Part shown: positions 42,389-51,539 of the stretch, piece by piece | How the letters are laid out: each line of letters opens with the position of its first letter | Numbering within the stretch: the stretch's first letter is position 1 | DNA from: Chitinophagaceae bacterium | GTDB lineage: Bacteria > Bacteroidota > Bacteroidia > Cytophagales > Cytophagaceae | Reading direction: 5' to 3' | DNA: 64,000 nucleotides | Assembly: GCA_028288365.1 (NCBI GenBank) | Contig: JAQBNU010000063.1 | Coordinates: 1 to 64,000 of the forward strand | The notes under the pieces: model-generated | Told to the model about the DNA's origin: nothing | The model's database searches: none | The model's input: the letters and a program-made list of their open reading frames with translations, nothing else | Translations under genes and position numbers: made by a program

Positions 42389-44458
42389 ATGAAAATTCAA
42401 AATATAAGATTACTGTATTTTTTTTACTTGCTTCCTTTCGGGCTCGGAATGGCGCCACAATTATCTTATGCTCAAGAACTTCCAGCTGATCAACAGTTGG
42501 TATTGGTAGCCGATGAAATGTACAATTTCGGTGACGTGAAAGATGCATTGGAAGTTTACGTGCAAGCGTTGGAAATGAATCCTCTAAATGAACGCGCTAA
42601 TTTTATGGCAGGTAAAGCATACCTCACGACTACACAAAAAGATTTAGCGCTTAAATATTTGATCAAATCTTATGAGCTGAATCCTAATGTAGCGGATAAT
42701 ATTTTGTTATTGATTGGTACTGCTTATCACCTGAACTACGAATTTGATAAAGCCATTTCCTACTACAACCAATACCGTACTAAGATCATCACTAACATAG
42801 AAGGTGGAATGCCTTTTAGCGAACAGGATAATTCAAGTGAAGAAAAAAAGATTGAAAGAAAAATATACGAATGTGAAAACGGTAAAGTCTATATCAAAAA
42901 TCCATTGGACATAGAGTTATTCAATTTAGGAGAAAGCATTAATTCTGAATTCAAAGATTACGGACCGATCCTGAATAGAGATTGCAGTAAAATTTATTTT
43001 ACCTCCAGAAGAAAAGGATCTACAGGGGGCAATAAAGATAACGACAACGAATTCTTTGAAGACATTTACGGTTCAGTAAAAACAGGTAACCAATGGGCTC
43101 CGGCTACTAACCTTGGATACCCTGTAAACAGTGACCTGCATGAATCTTGTATCGGAATATCAGGCGATGAAACCGAATTATTTTTATACATCGACAATGA
43201 CAAATACAAAGGAGATATTTTCTATACTAAAAAAGACAACAAAGGAAGTTGGGGATTACCTAAATCTCTGAGCAAACTAATCAATACGCCAGACTTTATA
43301 GAAAACTCTATGTGTCTTAGTCCCGACGGCAAAACCTTATTTTTCTCCAGTAACAAAGCAGGAGGTTTTGGAGGTCAGGATATTTATGTTAGTAAAAAAG
43401 ATCCTAAAGGAGAATGGGGAATGCCCGTCAACTTAGGTTCTTATCTAAACACTGAATACGATGATGAGGGTCCTTTCATAGATGCAGACGGGAAGACACT
43501 TTACTTCAGCTCTAAGGGCCATAGAGGCATGGGCGGTTTTGATATTTACAAAAGTGTTTATGATAGTACAGCACAAACCTGGTCTAAACCAGAGAATCTT
43601 TTATACCCTATCAACTCTACTGAGGACGATGTTTATTTTCTTCTTTCTGCCGATGGAGTATACGGCTATTTTTCTTCCAACAAAAATATCGGACTGGGAG
43701 ACGCGGATATCTATCGTTTCCGAATGCCCGAACACAATTTCAAAACACCAATGTTCAAAATTGACTCAGTTACAATAACATTAATTAACAGAGATAGTCT
43801 GAACAAGGCCAATGCCTCTTCCAACGACTTTACGATTAAAATAAATATCATTGATAAAATAACGGGAGAACTTATTGAAGCGGATGTACAGGTGATCGAT
43901 ATGCAAAGTGATCAAACACTTGATCAGTCGAAGAGTACAGCGGGACTTTATAACAAAACACTTACTTTCCAAAGCAAAACTAAGCTCGTTGTTTCCATCA
44001 AGAAAGAAGGTTATCTGTTTCAGGATTTAAGCATTAAGATCGATCCGGAATCGAAACAGAACCGCACGATAGAAAGAAGTATCACCATGGAGAAACCAGT
44101 GGTCGGTAGTAAATATGTATTGCGAAATCTTTATTACGATTTTGACAAAGCAGATTTAAGACAAGAGTCGCACACCGAGTTAAATAACTTACTGCGTCTC
44201 CTTCAGGATTCTCCCAACATGAGAATTGAAGTGGGTAGTCACACAGATGATATGGGTACTAAAGAGTATAACTACAACCTTTCTCAACGCCGTGCTCAAA
44301 GTGTGGTTACATGGTTGGTTGAGCATGGTATATCAACGTCACGCATGGTACCGAAAGGCTATGGAGAAGATGAACCTCTTGTATCCAATGACGATGAAAA
44401 AGAAGGAAGAGAATTAAATAGAAGAACAGAGATTAAAATTCTTTCAAATTCAAAGTAG
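42389..44458 (+). CDS. PorE-like protein: TPR, PD40 propeller, CRD, OmpA (copy 3)
   Basis: The protein is 689 aa. I placed the start at ATG 42389 because it yields a proper signal peptide (MKIQNIRLLYFFYLLPFGLG, ending SYAQ); an ATG 72 bases upstream adds a non-signal extension. TPRs lie at about 30-150 and PD40 blades at about 185-430 (FSSNKAGGFGGQDIYVSKKD, FSSKGHRGMGGFDIYKS). A CRD-like region follows at about 475-570. The OmpA_C-like domain is at about 580-689 (RNLYYDFDKADL, EVGSHTDDMGT, NYNLSQRRAQSVVTWL). It is transcribed divergently from copy 2, sharing a 200-base promoter region. Confidence 0.9.
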   Translation: MKIQNIRLLYFFYLLPFGLGMAPQLSYAQELPADQQLVLVADEMYNFGDVKDALEVYVQALEMNPLNERANFMAGKAYLTTTQKDLALKYLIKSYELNPNVADNILLLIGTAYHLNYEFDKAISYYNQYRTKIITNIEGGMPFSEQDNSSEEKKIERKIYECENGKVYIKNPLDIELFNLGESINSEFKDYGPILNRDCSKIYFTSRRKGSTGGNKDNDNEFFEDIYGSVKTGNQWAPATNLGYPVNSDLHESCIGISGDETELFLYIDNDKYKGDIFYTKKDNKGSWGLPKSLSKLINTPDFIENSMCLSPDGKTLFFSSNKAGGFGGQDIYVSKKDPKGEWGMPVNLGSYLNTEYDDEGPFIDADGKTLYFSSKGHRGMGGFDIYKSVYDSTAQTWSKPENLLYPINSTEDDVYFLLSADGVYGYFSSNKNIGLGDADIYRFRMPEHNFKTPMFKIDSVTITLINRDSLNKANASSNDFTIKINIIDKITGELIEADVQVIDMQSDQTLDQSKSTAGLYNKTLTFQSKTKLVVSIKKEGYLFQDLSIKIDPESKQNRTIERSITMEKPVVGSKYVLRNLYYDFDKADLRQESHTELNNLLRLLQDSPNMRIEVGSHTDDMGTKEYNYNLSQRRAQSVVTWLVEHGISTSRMVPKGYGEDEPLVSNDDEKEGRELNRRTEIKILSNSK

Positions 44459-44508
44459 ACTTCATAACAATCGATTCGTTTATACGTTGACCATTAAACC
44501 GATTCGTT

Positions 44509-45171
44509 ATGCAATTTTTAAAAAAGATCTTTATCATCATCGGATGTATCTTTCTGCTTATTCCACTTTATCTCGCAGTTGCTCTTTTGTTTTCTTATAT
44601 CCCCTATAACACCGACTTTACAAGCGAAGCAGAGCATCCTATTCAAATACAGTTGCACTCCAATGGAGTACATACAGATTTTATTTTACCCATTACAAAC
44701 GAATATTATAACTGGCACGCACTTCTACCAGAAATACCAACGAACGATTCTCTCATCGCTTTTGGATGGGGAGATAAAGGTTTTTATTTAAACACTCCTA
44801 ATTGGTCTGACCTGAAATTATCTACTGCTTTCAATGCTGGTTTTGGATTAAGTACCACTGCGATGCATGTATCCTATTCTACTCGTTACCTTTCAAATTC
44901 TAAAAACACAGTGACGATATGGATCAATGCACAGCAGTATAAGATACTTTGTGAATATATACAGTCTGCGTTTCAAAACAATGTTGAAGGGAAAGTGATC
45001 CTGATACCGCATGATCCACGTTACTATGCAGGACATTTTTATGATGCAAAAGGAACGTACAGCATTTTTACTTCTTGCAATTCATGGATCAATAAAGGAT
45101 TAAAAAAATCAGGAATTAAAACCTGCTTGTGGACACCTTTCGATTGGCCCTTGTTGAAGGTATATCAATAA
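44509..45171 (+). CDS. TIGR02117/DUF2459 family membrane-anchored protein
   Basis: The protein is 220 aa. One N-terminal TM helix (about 8-30) is followed by a domain with the family motifs LHSNGVHTDFILPI, IAFGWGDKGFYLNTPNWSDL and TTAMHVSYSTRY. Conserved residues resembling a Cys-His hydrolase (SCNSWINKGLKKSG) lie near the C-terminus. Members occur beside unrelated genes and have no proven role; some were annotated as urease-region proteins. The arrangement of His, Asp and Cys suggests a papain/NlpC-like enzyme, which is inference. It follows PorE copy 3 after 50 bases on the same strand. Confidence 0.8.
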   Translation: MQFLKKIFIIIGCIFLLIPLYLAVALLFSYIPYNTDFTSEAEHPIQIQLHSNGVHTDFILPITNEYYNWHALLPEIPTNDSLIAFGWGDKGFYLNTPNWSDLKLSTAFNAGFGLSTTAMHVSYSTRYLSNSKNTVTIWINAQQYKILCEYIQSAFQNNVEGKVILIPHDPRYYAGHFYDAKGTYSIFTSCNSWINKGLKKSGIKTCLWTPFDWPLLKVYQ

Positions 45172-45180
45172 TCTGGATTT

Positions 45181-46542
45181 TCATTTATCGTCTTGGCACA
45201 ATTGCTGTTCCGTACTTTCTACCGTTTTAACAATTGTAGGTACGTTGCGATCAACAATATGTGTTTCCAATTCATACAAGCGGGCATCTGTAGTTTGCAT
45301 TTTCAGAAACGATTGTGTGATAGGACGTATGATCATTGAGTTGCACAAGTTCCGAGATAATCTTCCCTCTACTTTAAAAATAAAACAATCATCTGACTTG
45401 ACATCGAAACTCTTTGTGTTGCCCGTAACGACGATGCCGTTGTCAGATGTAGGTAATACACTTACACCATAATCTCCGAACTCCCCACCAATTGTCTTAC
45501 TCCAGGCTATTTTACCATCGTTGCGCAAATTAATTAAGAATACATCTTCTACTCTGCTACCAAAACTATTGGTATAACCAGAAATGACATACCCACCATC
45601 ATTAGGTATTTTTTTGATGTCCAACATGTATTCAGCTCCTTCTTCTCCATAAGATTGACTCCACTCTATCTTACCGTCTTTGTCTGTTTTTACCAAAACA
45701 AAATCCATGTCACCTACACCAAAGTTGTATGAATTTCCACCAACAAGAAAACCTCCATCGGGTGTCGAGGTTGCAAATCTTCCATAATCTGTGAGTAAAG
45801 CACCGAATGTTTTTGCCAACAAAAGCTTACCTGTTGCATCTATTTTTACAGCTAAAAAATCCCATTCACCCGATCCGAAAGAATTCGTCTCTCCTCCCAT
45901 TAAATAAGATCCATCGGCCAATTGTTCAATAGTGTATAAATAATCCGTCAGGTTTCCTCCATATATTTTAGACCATTCAAAATCGCCAGAGCCGTTAATT
46001 TTAATCAACATCACATCCGCATTTTTTTCACCATTGATGTTGTTGATGACTTCACCTAGTATCATGTAGCCACCATCTTTGGTAGCAATAACAGAGTATC
46101 CGTATTCACTTCGGTCCAGTCCATAATATTTGGACCATAAGGTATCGCCTTGTAGATTTATTTTGATAAGATAAATATCGAAGTAACTATTTTCAGAATA
46201 ACTATTGGAATAGCCCAATAACAAATACCCTTGTCCGTCTTGTGACTTTACAACCGAACGACCATAATCTTCTTTCGTACCGCCGTATGTTTTTGTCCAT
46301 TCCAATTTGCCTTCACTATTATTTTTGACCACATACATGTCAAAGTTTCCTGCACCAAAACTTTCTGTATAACCAATAGATAAAAAACCTTTATCTTCTG
46401 TTTCTATAGTAGAATACAGCAAATCTTTTTTGCCACCACCAAAAGTATATTGAAAATGTTTGCTAGCAGTCTGAGCCCATAATAAATTTGAGGTACAGAT
46501 GAATGCGAATAAAATGAATACAATTATTTTCTTTCTACTCAT
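45181..46542 (-). CDS. secreted seven-repeat beta-propeller protein
   Basis: The protein is 453 aa with a signal peptide (1-24, ending LLWAQ). Seven tandem repeats of about 50 residues follow at about 30-385. Each has the pattern FGG..xDxxxSxxxTxDGGxxxxGxTxSFGxGxxDxxxxKxxxxGxxxW, for example TKTYGGTKEDYGRSVV and FGVGDMDFVLVKT. The repeat number fits a seven-bladed propeller. A C-terminal segment of about 65 residues has no recognised type A or B T9SS domain. It converges on the DUF2459 gene and follows the siaB/siaC/ABC cluster on the same strand, separated by a hairpin. Binding partner unknown. Confidence 0.75.
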   Translation of the reverse strand: MSRKKIIVFILFAFICTSNLLWAQTASKHFQYTFGGGKKDLLYSTIETEDKGFLSIGYTESFGAGNFDMYVVKNNSEGKLEWTKTYGGTKEDYGRSVVKSQDGQGYLLLGYSNSYSENSYFDIYLIKINLQGDTLWSKYYGLDRSEYGYSVIATKDGGYMILGEVINNINGEKNADVMLIKINGSGDFEWSKIYGGNLTDYLYTIEQLADGSYLMGGETNSFGSGEWDFLAVKIDATGKLLLAKTFGALLTDYGRFATSTPDGGFLVGGNSYNFGVGDMDFVLVKTDKDGKIEWSQSYGEEGAEYMLDIKKIPNDGGYVISGYTNSFGSRVEDVFLINLRNDGKIAWSKTIGGEFGDYGVSVLPTSDNGIVVTGNTKSFDVKSDDCFIFKVEGRLSRNLCNSMIIRPITQSFLKMQTTDARLYELETHIVDRNVPTIVKTVESTEQQLCQDDK

Positions 46543-46551
46543 AGCTATAAA

Positions 46552-46581
46552 AAATGAATCAGGATAAATCCTGATTCATTT
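46552..46581 (-). terminator. hairpin between the small secreted protein and the propeller gene
   Basis: A 14-bp perfect inverted repeat (46552-46565 with 46568-46581) lies 15 bases past the stop of the small secreted-protein gene and 10 bases before the next start. It could terminate the siaB/siaC/ABC transcript. Confidence 0.55.
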
Positions 46582-46596
46582 GAAGGTTAGATACGT

Positions 46597-47019
46597 TTAC
46601 TTTTTAAAACCGAGAACACTGACACAGCAATCCGTCTTATTCTGATTGACTGGTGTATACTTGAGGTAATAGATTCCCGTCGCTTTACATTGATAAGCTA
46701 TTACCGAATATAGTTTGTTCGATTTTTTATCCAGGTTAGAAGCGATTTCTTTTCTGGAAGCATCGTACAATGTTACTTTCACGGTAGCATCCGGACCAGA
46801 GCTACTGCACACTGCAATCATATAATTGGTATCGCGACTGAATACATAAGAATATTCTGTCTCCGCTCCGATCTGTTCCATCTTATACGTTTTCAAAAAC
46901 GTATAACCGTCACTGATTTTTTGTATACAAGCATCCGGTTGGCATTGTGCAGAGGCATTCAACGAAAACATTGATAATACTCCAAGTAACACAACAAAAA
47001 AACTGTATTTTCTACTCAT
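46597..47019 (-). CDS. small secreted cysteine-containing protein
   Basis: The protein is 140 aa with a signal peptide (1-25, ending LNASAQ). The mature domain of about 115 residues contains six cysteines (CQPDAC, one each in AVCSS and YQCKA, and DCC), which could form disulfides outside the cell. Beta-strand-like segments (ATVKVTLYDASRKEIASNL, GIYYLKYTPVN) look like a small beta-sandwich. I chose ATG 47019 because a strong purine-rich ribosome site (AGGGGAAGAA) precedes it and it yields the signal peptide. It is last in the siaB/siaC/ABC/lipoprotein run. Not a family I recognise. Confidence 0.7.
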   Translation of the reverse strand: MSRKYSFFVVLLGVLSMFSLNASAQCQPDACIQKISDGYTFLKTYKMEQIGAETEYSYVFSRDTNYMIAVCSSSGPDATVKVTLYDASRKEIASNLDKKSNKLYSVIAYQCKATGIYYLKYTPVNQNKTDCCVSVLGFKK

Positions 47020-47076
47020 AATTTCTTCCCCTATTAATGATCCATTATGTTTAAACAATTTACAAAGTTTAAACAC

Positions 47077-47976
47077 TTATTTAATGACACTATTGCGGAT
47101 GTTCTCCACATTTTTCGTGATTTCGTAAATATCGTCTTCTGTATAATGAACAGTGCTTTCGCTTTCACTTTCAAAGGAAAGGACACCATTGACTTCCTTT
47201 ACCTTTTGTTCTTTTACCACATAAGTGATCGAGATCTTGTCAAAAACGGCTTTCAAAGGCCCCAGGCGATCTACCAATGCATTGATTTTAGGATCATAGC
47301 TGTAATTGTCGAGCATAAGATAAATTTGCTCAAACGTTACTTTTTGTTCGGCAACTCTATCCATCAACGCTTTATTGTTTGTTTTCCCGGCAATCTTGCA
47401 AGACAGATGCAAGGCTTCCAACCACCCACCTGTTAGGATCAGTACACTTTGTTCCGAGCGTTTTTTCTCATACAAATAGTTATTGATGTCCTCGAAATTG
47501 CGAGTGGTTAAATACAGCAACGAATCAATATTATTCGCATTTAGAGCCAGACGTTTAATTTGTTCAAAATTATAAAATTGTCCTATTCCTAATTGATCTG
47601 ACAAATCTCTTAATGCCGTGATATAGCTAATGGCATCTGCTGTATGGTTGTATAGGGAAATGTATCCTAAATCAGTACCATAGACTCCGAGATTTATAGC
47701 CTTACTAAAATTGCTGGTATATGAAGATTGATTGGAGGCATCGTTCAATAAACTCACATCGTAATGCTTGTTGGTCTCTTTGATCAAAAAAGATATTTCG
47801 AGCGGTGAAGGAATGGCTTTGATCAAATCACCGATGACTTCGTCTCCAATCTTTTTATGAGGCATTGCAATAGAATCTGCGATGTCCAGGAGTAACTCTT
47901 CATTTGATGCTTCCTTCTCCGAGCCACACGAAGAGAGTATGACACAGAAGATACCAACGAATACAATTTTTCTCAT
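47077..47976 (-). CDS. lipoprotein of unknown function
   Basis: The protein is 299 aa. The signal sequence ends in the lipobox LSSC with Cys17, followed by GSEKEAS, which points to a lipid-anchored protein (Ser+2 region favours the outer membrane, but sorting rules in this phylum differ). The rest is predicted helical and rich in Asn and Leu (NANNIDSLLYLTTRNFEDIN), without recognised motifs. I chose ATG 47976 because it puts the hydrophobic core directly at the N-terminus. It lies 79 bases after the ABC transporter gene on the same strand, suggesting a partner of that transporter. Confidence 0.7.
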   Translation of the reverse strand: MRKIVFVGIFCVILSSCGSEKEASNEELLLDIADSIAMPHKKIGDEVIGDLIKAIPSPLEISFLIKETNKHYDVSLLNDASNQSSYTSNFSKAINLGVYGTDLGYISLYNHTADAISYITALRDLSDQLGIGQFYNFEQIKRLALNANNIDSLLYLTTRNFEDINNYLYEKKRSEQSVLILTGGWLEALHLSCKIAGKTNNKALMDRVAEQKVTFEQIYLMLDNYSYDPKINALVDRLGPLKAVFDKISITYVVKEQKVKEVNGVLSFESESESTVHYTEDDIYEITKNVENIRNSVIK

Positions 47977-48055
47977 AAAAAGACTTTCATTCATAAAACC
48001 AGAGGGGCACAAAGGCACTTCGTGCTTAAACGGTAAAGATTAGAGCAGGTTACAA

Positions 48056-51000
48056 TCACCTATTAATAATTTTTTGCAGTTTTTTGACCACATCAAATAT
48101 ACGTGCATAAAAGTCAAAATAGAGCATAATGAACATGATAAATACCATGAACCATACCACAAAAACATTAAACCAATAAGTCGGCAGCGTATGTTTAAAC
48201 ATTACCTTGACCGGAGAGAAAAAGTGTGTCCTATAGTCGAGCAATCCATCTGAATAAATGGGAGCAAAATAAATGTACTCTGTTTTTGGAATAAGATAAC
48301 CTCTGTATACATCCGCTTTTTGTGCATTGTTTACGTTCCTTACGTATTCCGCCAGGTTCTCGTTATAATATTCATCCTTCAGCTTGAGCGTGTAACCTTC
48401 TCCATATTTCTTATCCAACACCGTCACCAGCTTGTCTTTCTGCATCGATGTTTCATTGTACAACAAATTAAGTACCTCATCTAATTGAGCCAAATAGAAC
48501 TGTAACTTTTCAATATTGTTTTGATTGATTTCCGTAAATACCACATCAAGCTTTTGGTATTCATGTTTGGGTAACTTCAATAATTTTGCATAATCTTTCA
48601 CAAACCGCACAGCTGGTCGGTAGTAAAGACTTATATCTTCTTTTTCTATTTTATTTTTAATTACTTTTTCTGTGAGCTGCTCCAATCCTGATCTCAAGTG
48701 AGGAATGCCATATACCGTATTAAATTGAGCAATGTGTTCTCTTTGTTCCAATTTAAAAAATCGCTTGTTGAATTTATTTTCCGCAAACTGATGAACAGAA
48801 ATCCCTTCATATGCCCATCTCGAAATCATCGCATCAGCAAGTAGCGGTACGTTGGCTTTATTTTTTACGACATCATTTATCTTATCGAAGCTAAACATCG
48901 CCCCACTCAAGATCATTTGTGGAATCAACAAAATTGGGATAAGGATATAAACAGTGATAGCCGAATTGAATGTAGAGGAAGCATTTAATCCTATGAGATT
49001 GGCACCACAGGAAACCGTAAAGAGCATCAACCAATAGGGTAAAAACATCCCTTGTATCTCCAGTATAGAATTACCCACAGCAACAAAAAGCGCCATCTGC
49101 ATGGCTGACAAGGCAAACAGAATCAGTACTTTTGAAAACAGGTAACTCATCCTGCTTAAATTTAAGAACTGCTCCCGCTTCAATATTTTTTTATCTTTAA
49201 TAATCTCTTCCGCACTCACGCTCAGTCCCATGAATAAGGCTACAACAATAGACATCAGAATAAAGGCAGGGATATTATCGTTTTTCCTAAATACATATGC
49301 TGTATTTGCTTCGGTATTGTTGTAACGAATGATGAAAGCCAAAACAAAACCAAGTAATGGAGCTTCCAACAAATTGATGACAACGTATTGTTTGTTGCTC
49401 AACTTGGCTTTTACATCTCTCGCTACAAAAACTAAAAATTGTTTGAATCGTGATGTTTTCTTCGGAACGTTGATTTTTACGTTCCATAAATCTTTCAATG
49501 GTTTGAATGTAAAGTTTTCTCTGAATCCGGTATACCACTGTACGGGACTCGTTTTTCTTTTTCCTGTAAATTCACCAAATTCATTTACGACCTGCTCCTC
49601 TATGATGTTGAACAATTGCTCCGGATTCACGTTTCCACACGTCACGCAATAGCCGCTCTGGCTATCGGCCTGACGAGCCATTTGTTTAAAATAGGAAATG
49701 GCTTCAATGGGATTGCCATAGAAAATTTGATAACCGCCTGTATCCAGTAAAATAAATTTATCAAACATTTTATAGATGTCTGATGAAGGCTGGTGAATCA
49801 CGACAAAAATCAATTTGCCTTTGTAGGTTAATTCTTTCAACAAGTCGATGACGTTTTCAGAGTCACGACTTGATAAACCGGAAGTAGGTTCATCCACAAA
49901 AAGAACAGCCGGTTCTCTGATCAACTCTAAAGCGATGTTTAGCCTCTTGCGTTGTCCACCGCTGATCGATTTGTTCAAAGGATCTCCTACTTTTAAATCT
50001 TTGATGTGAGACAAACCCAGATCACCCAATGTCTTGAGCACTCTTTCGACCAGCTCCTTATTTGATATTTCTCCAAAACAAAGTTTGGCACTATAGTATA
50101 AGTTTTCAAACACCGTCAGGTCTTCCATCAGCAAATCATCCTGAGGAATGTACCCGATCAATCCTTCTACGGCTTTTTTATCGTCGTAAATATTTAATCC
50201 ATTGATGCAGACGCTTCCTTTGCTTGGTCTCTCCGAACCTGACAATACATTCAGCAACGTAGTTTTACCCGCACCACTTGAACCCATGATGCCTATGAGC
50301 TTCCCTGCATCTTCGGAAACATTGATATCTGTCAGACCAATTTTTTCATTGAAGAAACGGTATTCAAGATCCAATGCATTAAAGGATAATTTAACATCCT
50401 GCACTTCGCTGAGGAAATGCGCAACGATATCTGAATAGAAAAAGGTAGCACCGGATTTTAATTTGATGGTACTGCCATTGGAAAATAAAACCGTATCACC
50501 CTCTTGAATCTTTATACCATTCAAGGTACATTCCTCTTCTGCAAAATAGCGGAACAAGTAGACATCCACACTTGGTGCCCGCATGAATAAAAATGTTCCT
50601 TTGCTGTGCTCGTCGAGTTTTACAAATTTATTTTTTTCTTTAAAACGGTTTTCATCTGCGATGATCAGAATTCTTTCGGAATCAATATCCATAGCATCTT
50701 CTGACAAAACGAATTTTTCCAGCACCTGAAAATCTTCGTCTACCACGTTGAACGTTTGTGCTACGGTATAAATAATCTGCTTTCTCTCCTCGTTGTAATT
50801 TTTGTCGGAGTAAATGAGTTCGAGTAGTTCCTGCAATACGAAAAACTTCTGCGCCTGTGTCAGTGTCTCATTGATCTTTTTACAGATGGCTAAGGTCTTA
50901 ACAGAATCTTTTACAGAAGTTAGCTTTGCCGGACTTTCTACCGAACCTTCTTTCTTCGCTTTTTTTTCTTTGCCAGCACCGACACGTTCGTCGTAGTAAG

Positions 51001-51145
51001 CAATGTATTCGTTGACGGAATCTTTGTCTAATTTCTGAGTAAACTTATTGATCACATACTGTCTCTCTTTTTCTGTGACACCTTCACCTTGTTTGGTGAT
51101 GATGGCAAAGAGTTGAGCCAGCGCCTTAAGTATTTCCTCACTCAT
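48056..51145 (-). CDS. ABCG-type ABC transporter with N-terminal TerB-like and FHA-like domains
   Basis: A single 1029-aa chain. A TerB/DjlA-like all-helical domain lies at about 1-55 and 85-150 (KALAQLFAIITKQGEGVTEK, LQELLELIYSDKNYNEER). A degenerate FHA-like beta domain follows at about 180-245 (ECTLNGIKIQEGDTVLF). The ABC ATPase has Walker A GSSGAGKT (288-295), signature SGGQ (395-398) and Walker B VLFVDE (414-419). A CVTCG motif lies between domains at about 505. An ABC2-type membrane half follows: about six TM helices, with a long extracellular loop (about 780-975) before the last one. It starts 11 bases after siaC, strongly suggesting that the SiaB/SiaC pair controls it. The substrate is unknown. 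Confidence 0.9.
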   Translation of the reverse strand: MSEEILKALAQLFAIITKQGEGVTEKERQYVINKFTQKLDKDSVNEYIAYYDERVGAGKEKKAKKEGSVESPAKLTSVKDSVKTLAICKKINETLTQAQKFFVLQELLELIYSDKNYNEERKQIIYTVAQTFNVVDEDFQVLEKFVLSEDAMDIDSERILIIADENRFKEKNKFVKLDEHSKGTFLFMRAPSVDVYLFRYFAEEECTLNGIKIQEGDTVLFSNGSTIKLKSGATFFYSDIVAHFLSEVQDVKLSFNALDLEYRFFNEKIGLTDINVSEDAGKLIGIMGSSGAGKTTLLNVLSGSERPSKGSVCINGLNIYDDKKAVEGLIGYIPQDDLLMEDLTVFENLYYSAKLCFGEISNKELVERVLKTLGDLGLSHIKDLKVGDPLNKSISGGQRKRLNIALELIREPAVLFVDEPTSGLSSRDSENVIDLLKELTYKGKLIFVVIHQPSSDIYKMFDKFILLDTGGYQIFYGNPIEAISYFKQMARQADSQSGYCVTCGNVNPEQLFNIIEEQVVNEFGEFTGKRKTSPVQWYTGFRENFTFKPLKDLWNVKINVPKKTSRFKQFLVFVARDVKAKLSNKQYVVINLLEAPLLGFVLAFIIRYNNTEANTAYVFRKNDNIPAFILMSIVVALFMGLSVSAEEIIKDKKILKREQFLNLSRMSYLFSKVLILFALSAMQMALFVAVGNSILEIQGMFLPYWLMLFTVSCGANLIGLNASSTFNSAITVYILIPILLIPQMILSGAMFSFDKINDVVKNKANVPLLADAMISRWAYEGISVHQFAENKFNKRFFKLEQREHIAQFNTVYGIPHLRSGLEQLTEKVIKNKIEKEDISLYYRPAVRFVKDYAKLLKLPKHEYQKLDVVFTEINQNNIEKLQFYLAQLDEVLNLLYNETSMQKDKLVTVLDKKYGEGYTLKLKDEYYNENLAEYVRNVNNAQKADVYRGYLIPKTEYIYFAPIYSDGLLDYRTHFFSPVKVMFKHTLPTYWFNVFVVWFMVFIMFIMLYFDFYARIFDVVKKLQKIINR

Positions 51146-51156
51146 AGAAAATTATT

Positions 51157-51522
51157 TCAATAGGTTTTATATTCAAAAGGGATATTCACAATCTCTGAAA
51201 ATTCTTCCCCTGCTTCCTGCATGTCTTCATCGTCTTTGTCAAAATACCAAATCACTTTCTTATCTGTAGATATTTTCTCTATAATATTAAAGATATCTAA
51301 GATTACTTTTGAAGATGCGGTATTAAAATATTCCAACTTCATGGCTAGAGCCGAACCTGCTTTTGCCGATGTGGCATATTGCTTTAGCCAATCCAACACT
51401 GGTTTGTAAAAACCGGCTGCGTCTTCGGGAAGAGATCTTCCTGAAATCTCCAACATGCCCGTAGCAGGATCGAAGTTGATATTGGGCGTGTCATCTGTTG
51501 CTTTTATTGATAGTGCATCCAT
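51157..51522 (-). CDS. siaC: SiaC family regulatory phosphoprotein (DUF1987)
   Basis: The protein is 121 aa. In Pseudomonas aeruginosa SiaC is phosphorylated by the kinase SiaB on Thr68 and, when unphosphorylated, activates the diguanylate cyclase SiaD. Here the segment KLEYFNTASSKVILDIF places a Thr at position 68 in the same context, so the phosphosite is kept. The N-terminal GMLEISGRSLPEDAAGFYKP is the other family hallmark. It sits 17 bases after siaB and 11 before the ABC transporter. No SiaD cyclase is present nearby, so its output is likely the transporter. Confidence 0.88.
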   Translation of the reverse strand: MDALSIKATDDTPNINFDPATGMLEISGRSLPEDAAGFYKPVLDWLKQYATSAKAGSALAMKLEYFNTASSKVILDIFNIIEKISTDKKVIWYFDKDDEDMQEAGEEFSEIVNIPFEYKTY

Positions 51523-51539
51523 ACTCTTACAATTTAAAT

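Noticed and set aside
44472-44508. Direct repeat CGATTCGTT at 44472-44480 and 44500-44508
   Set aside because: Nine bases twice before the DUF2459 gene; could be an operator but too short to support.
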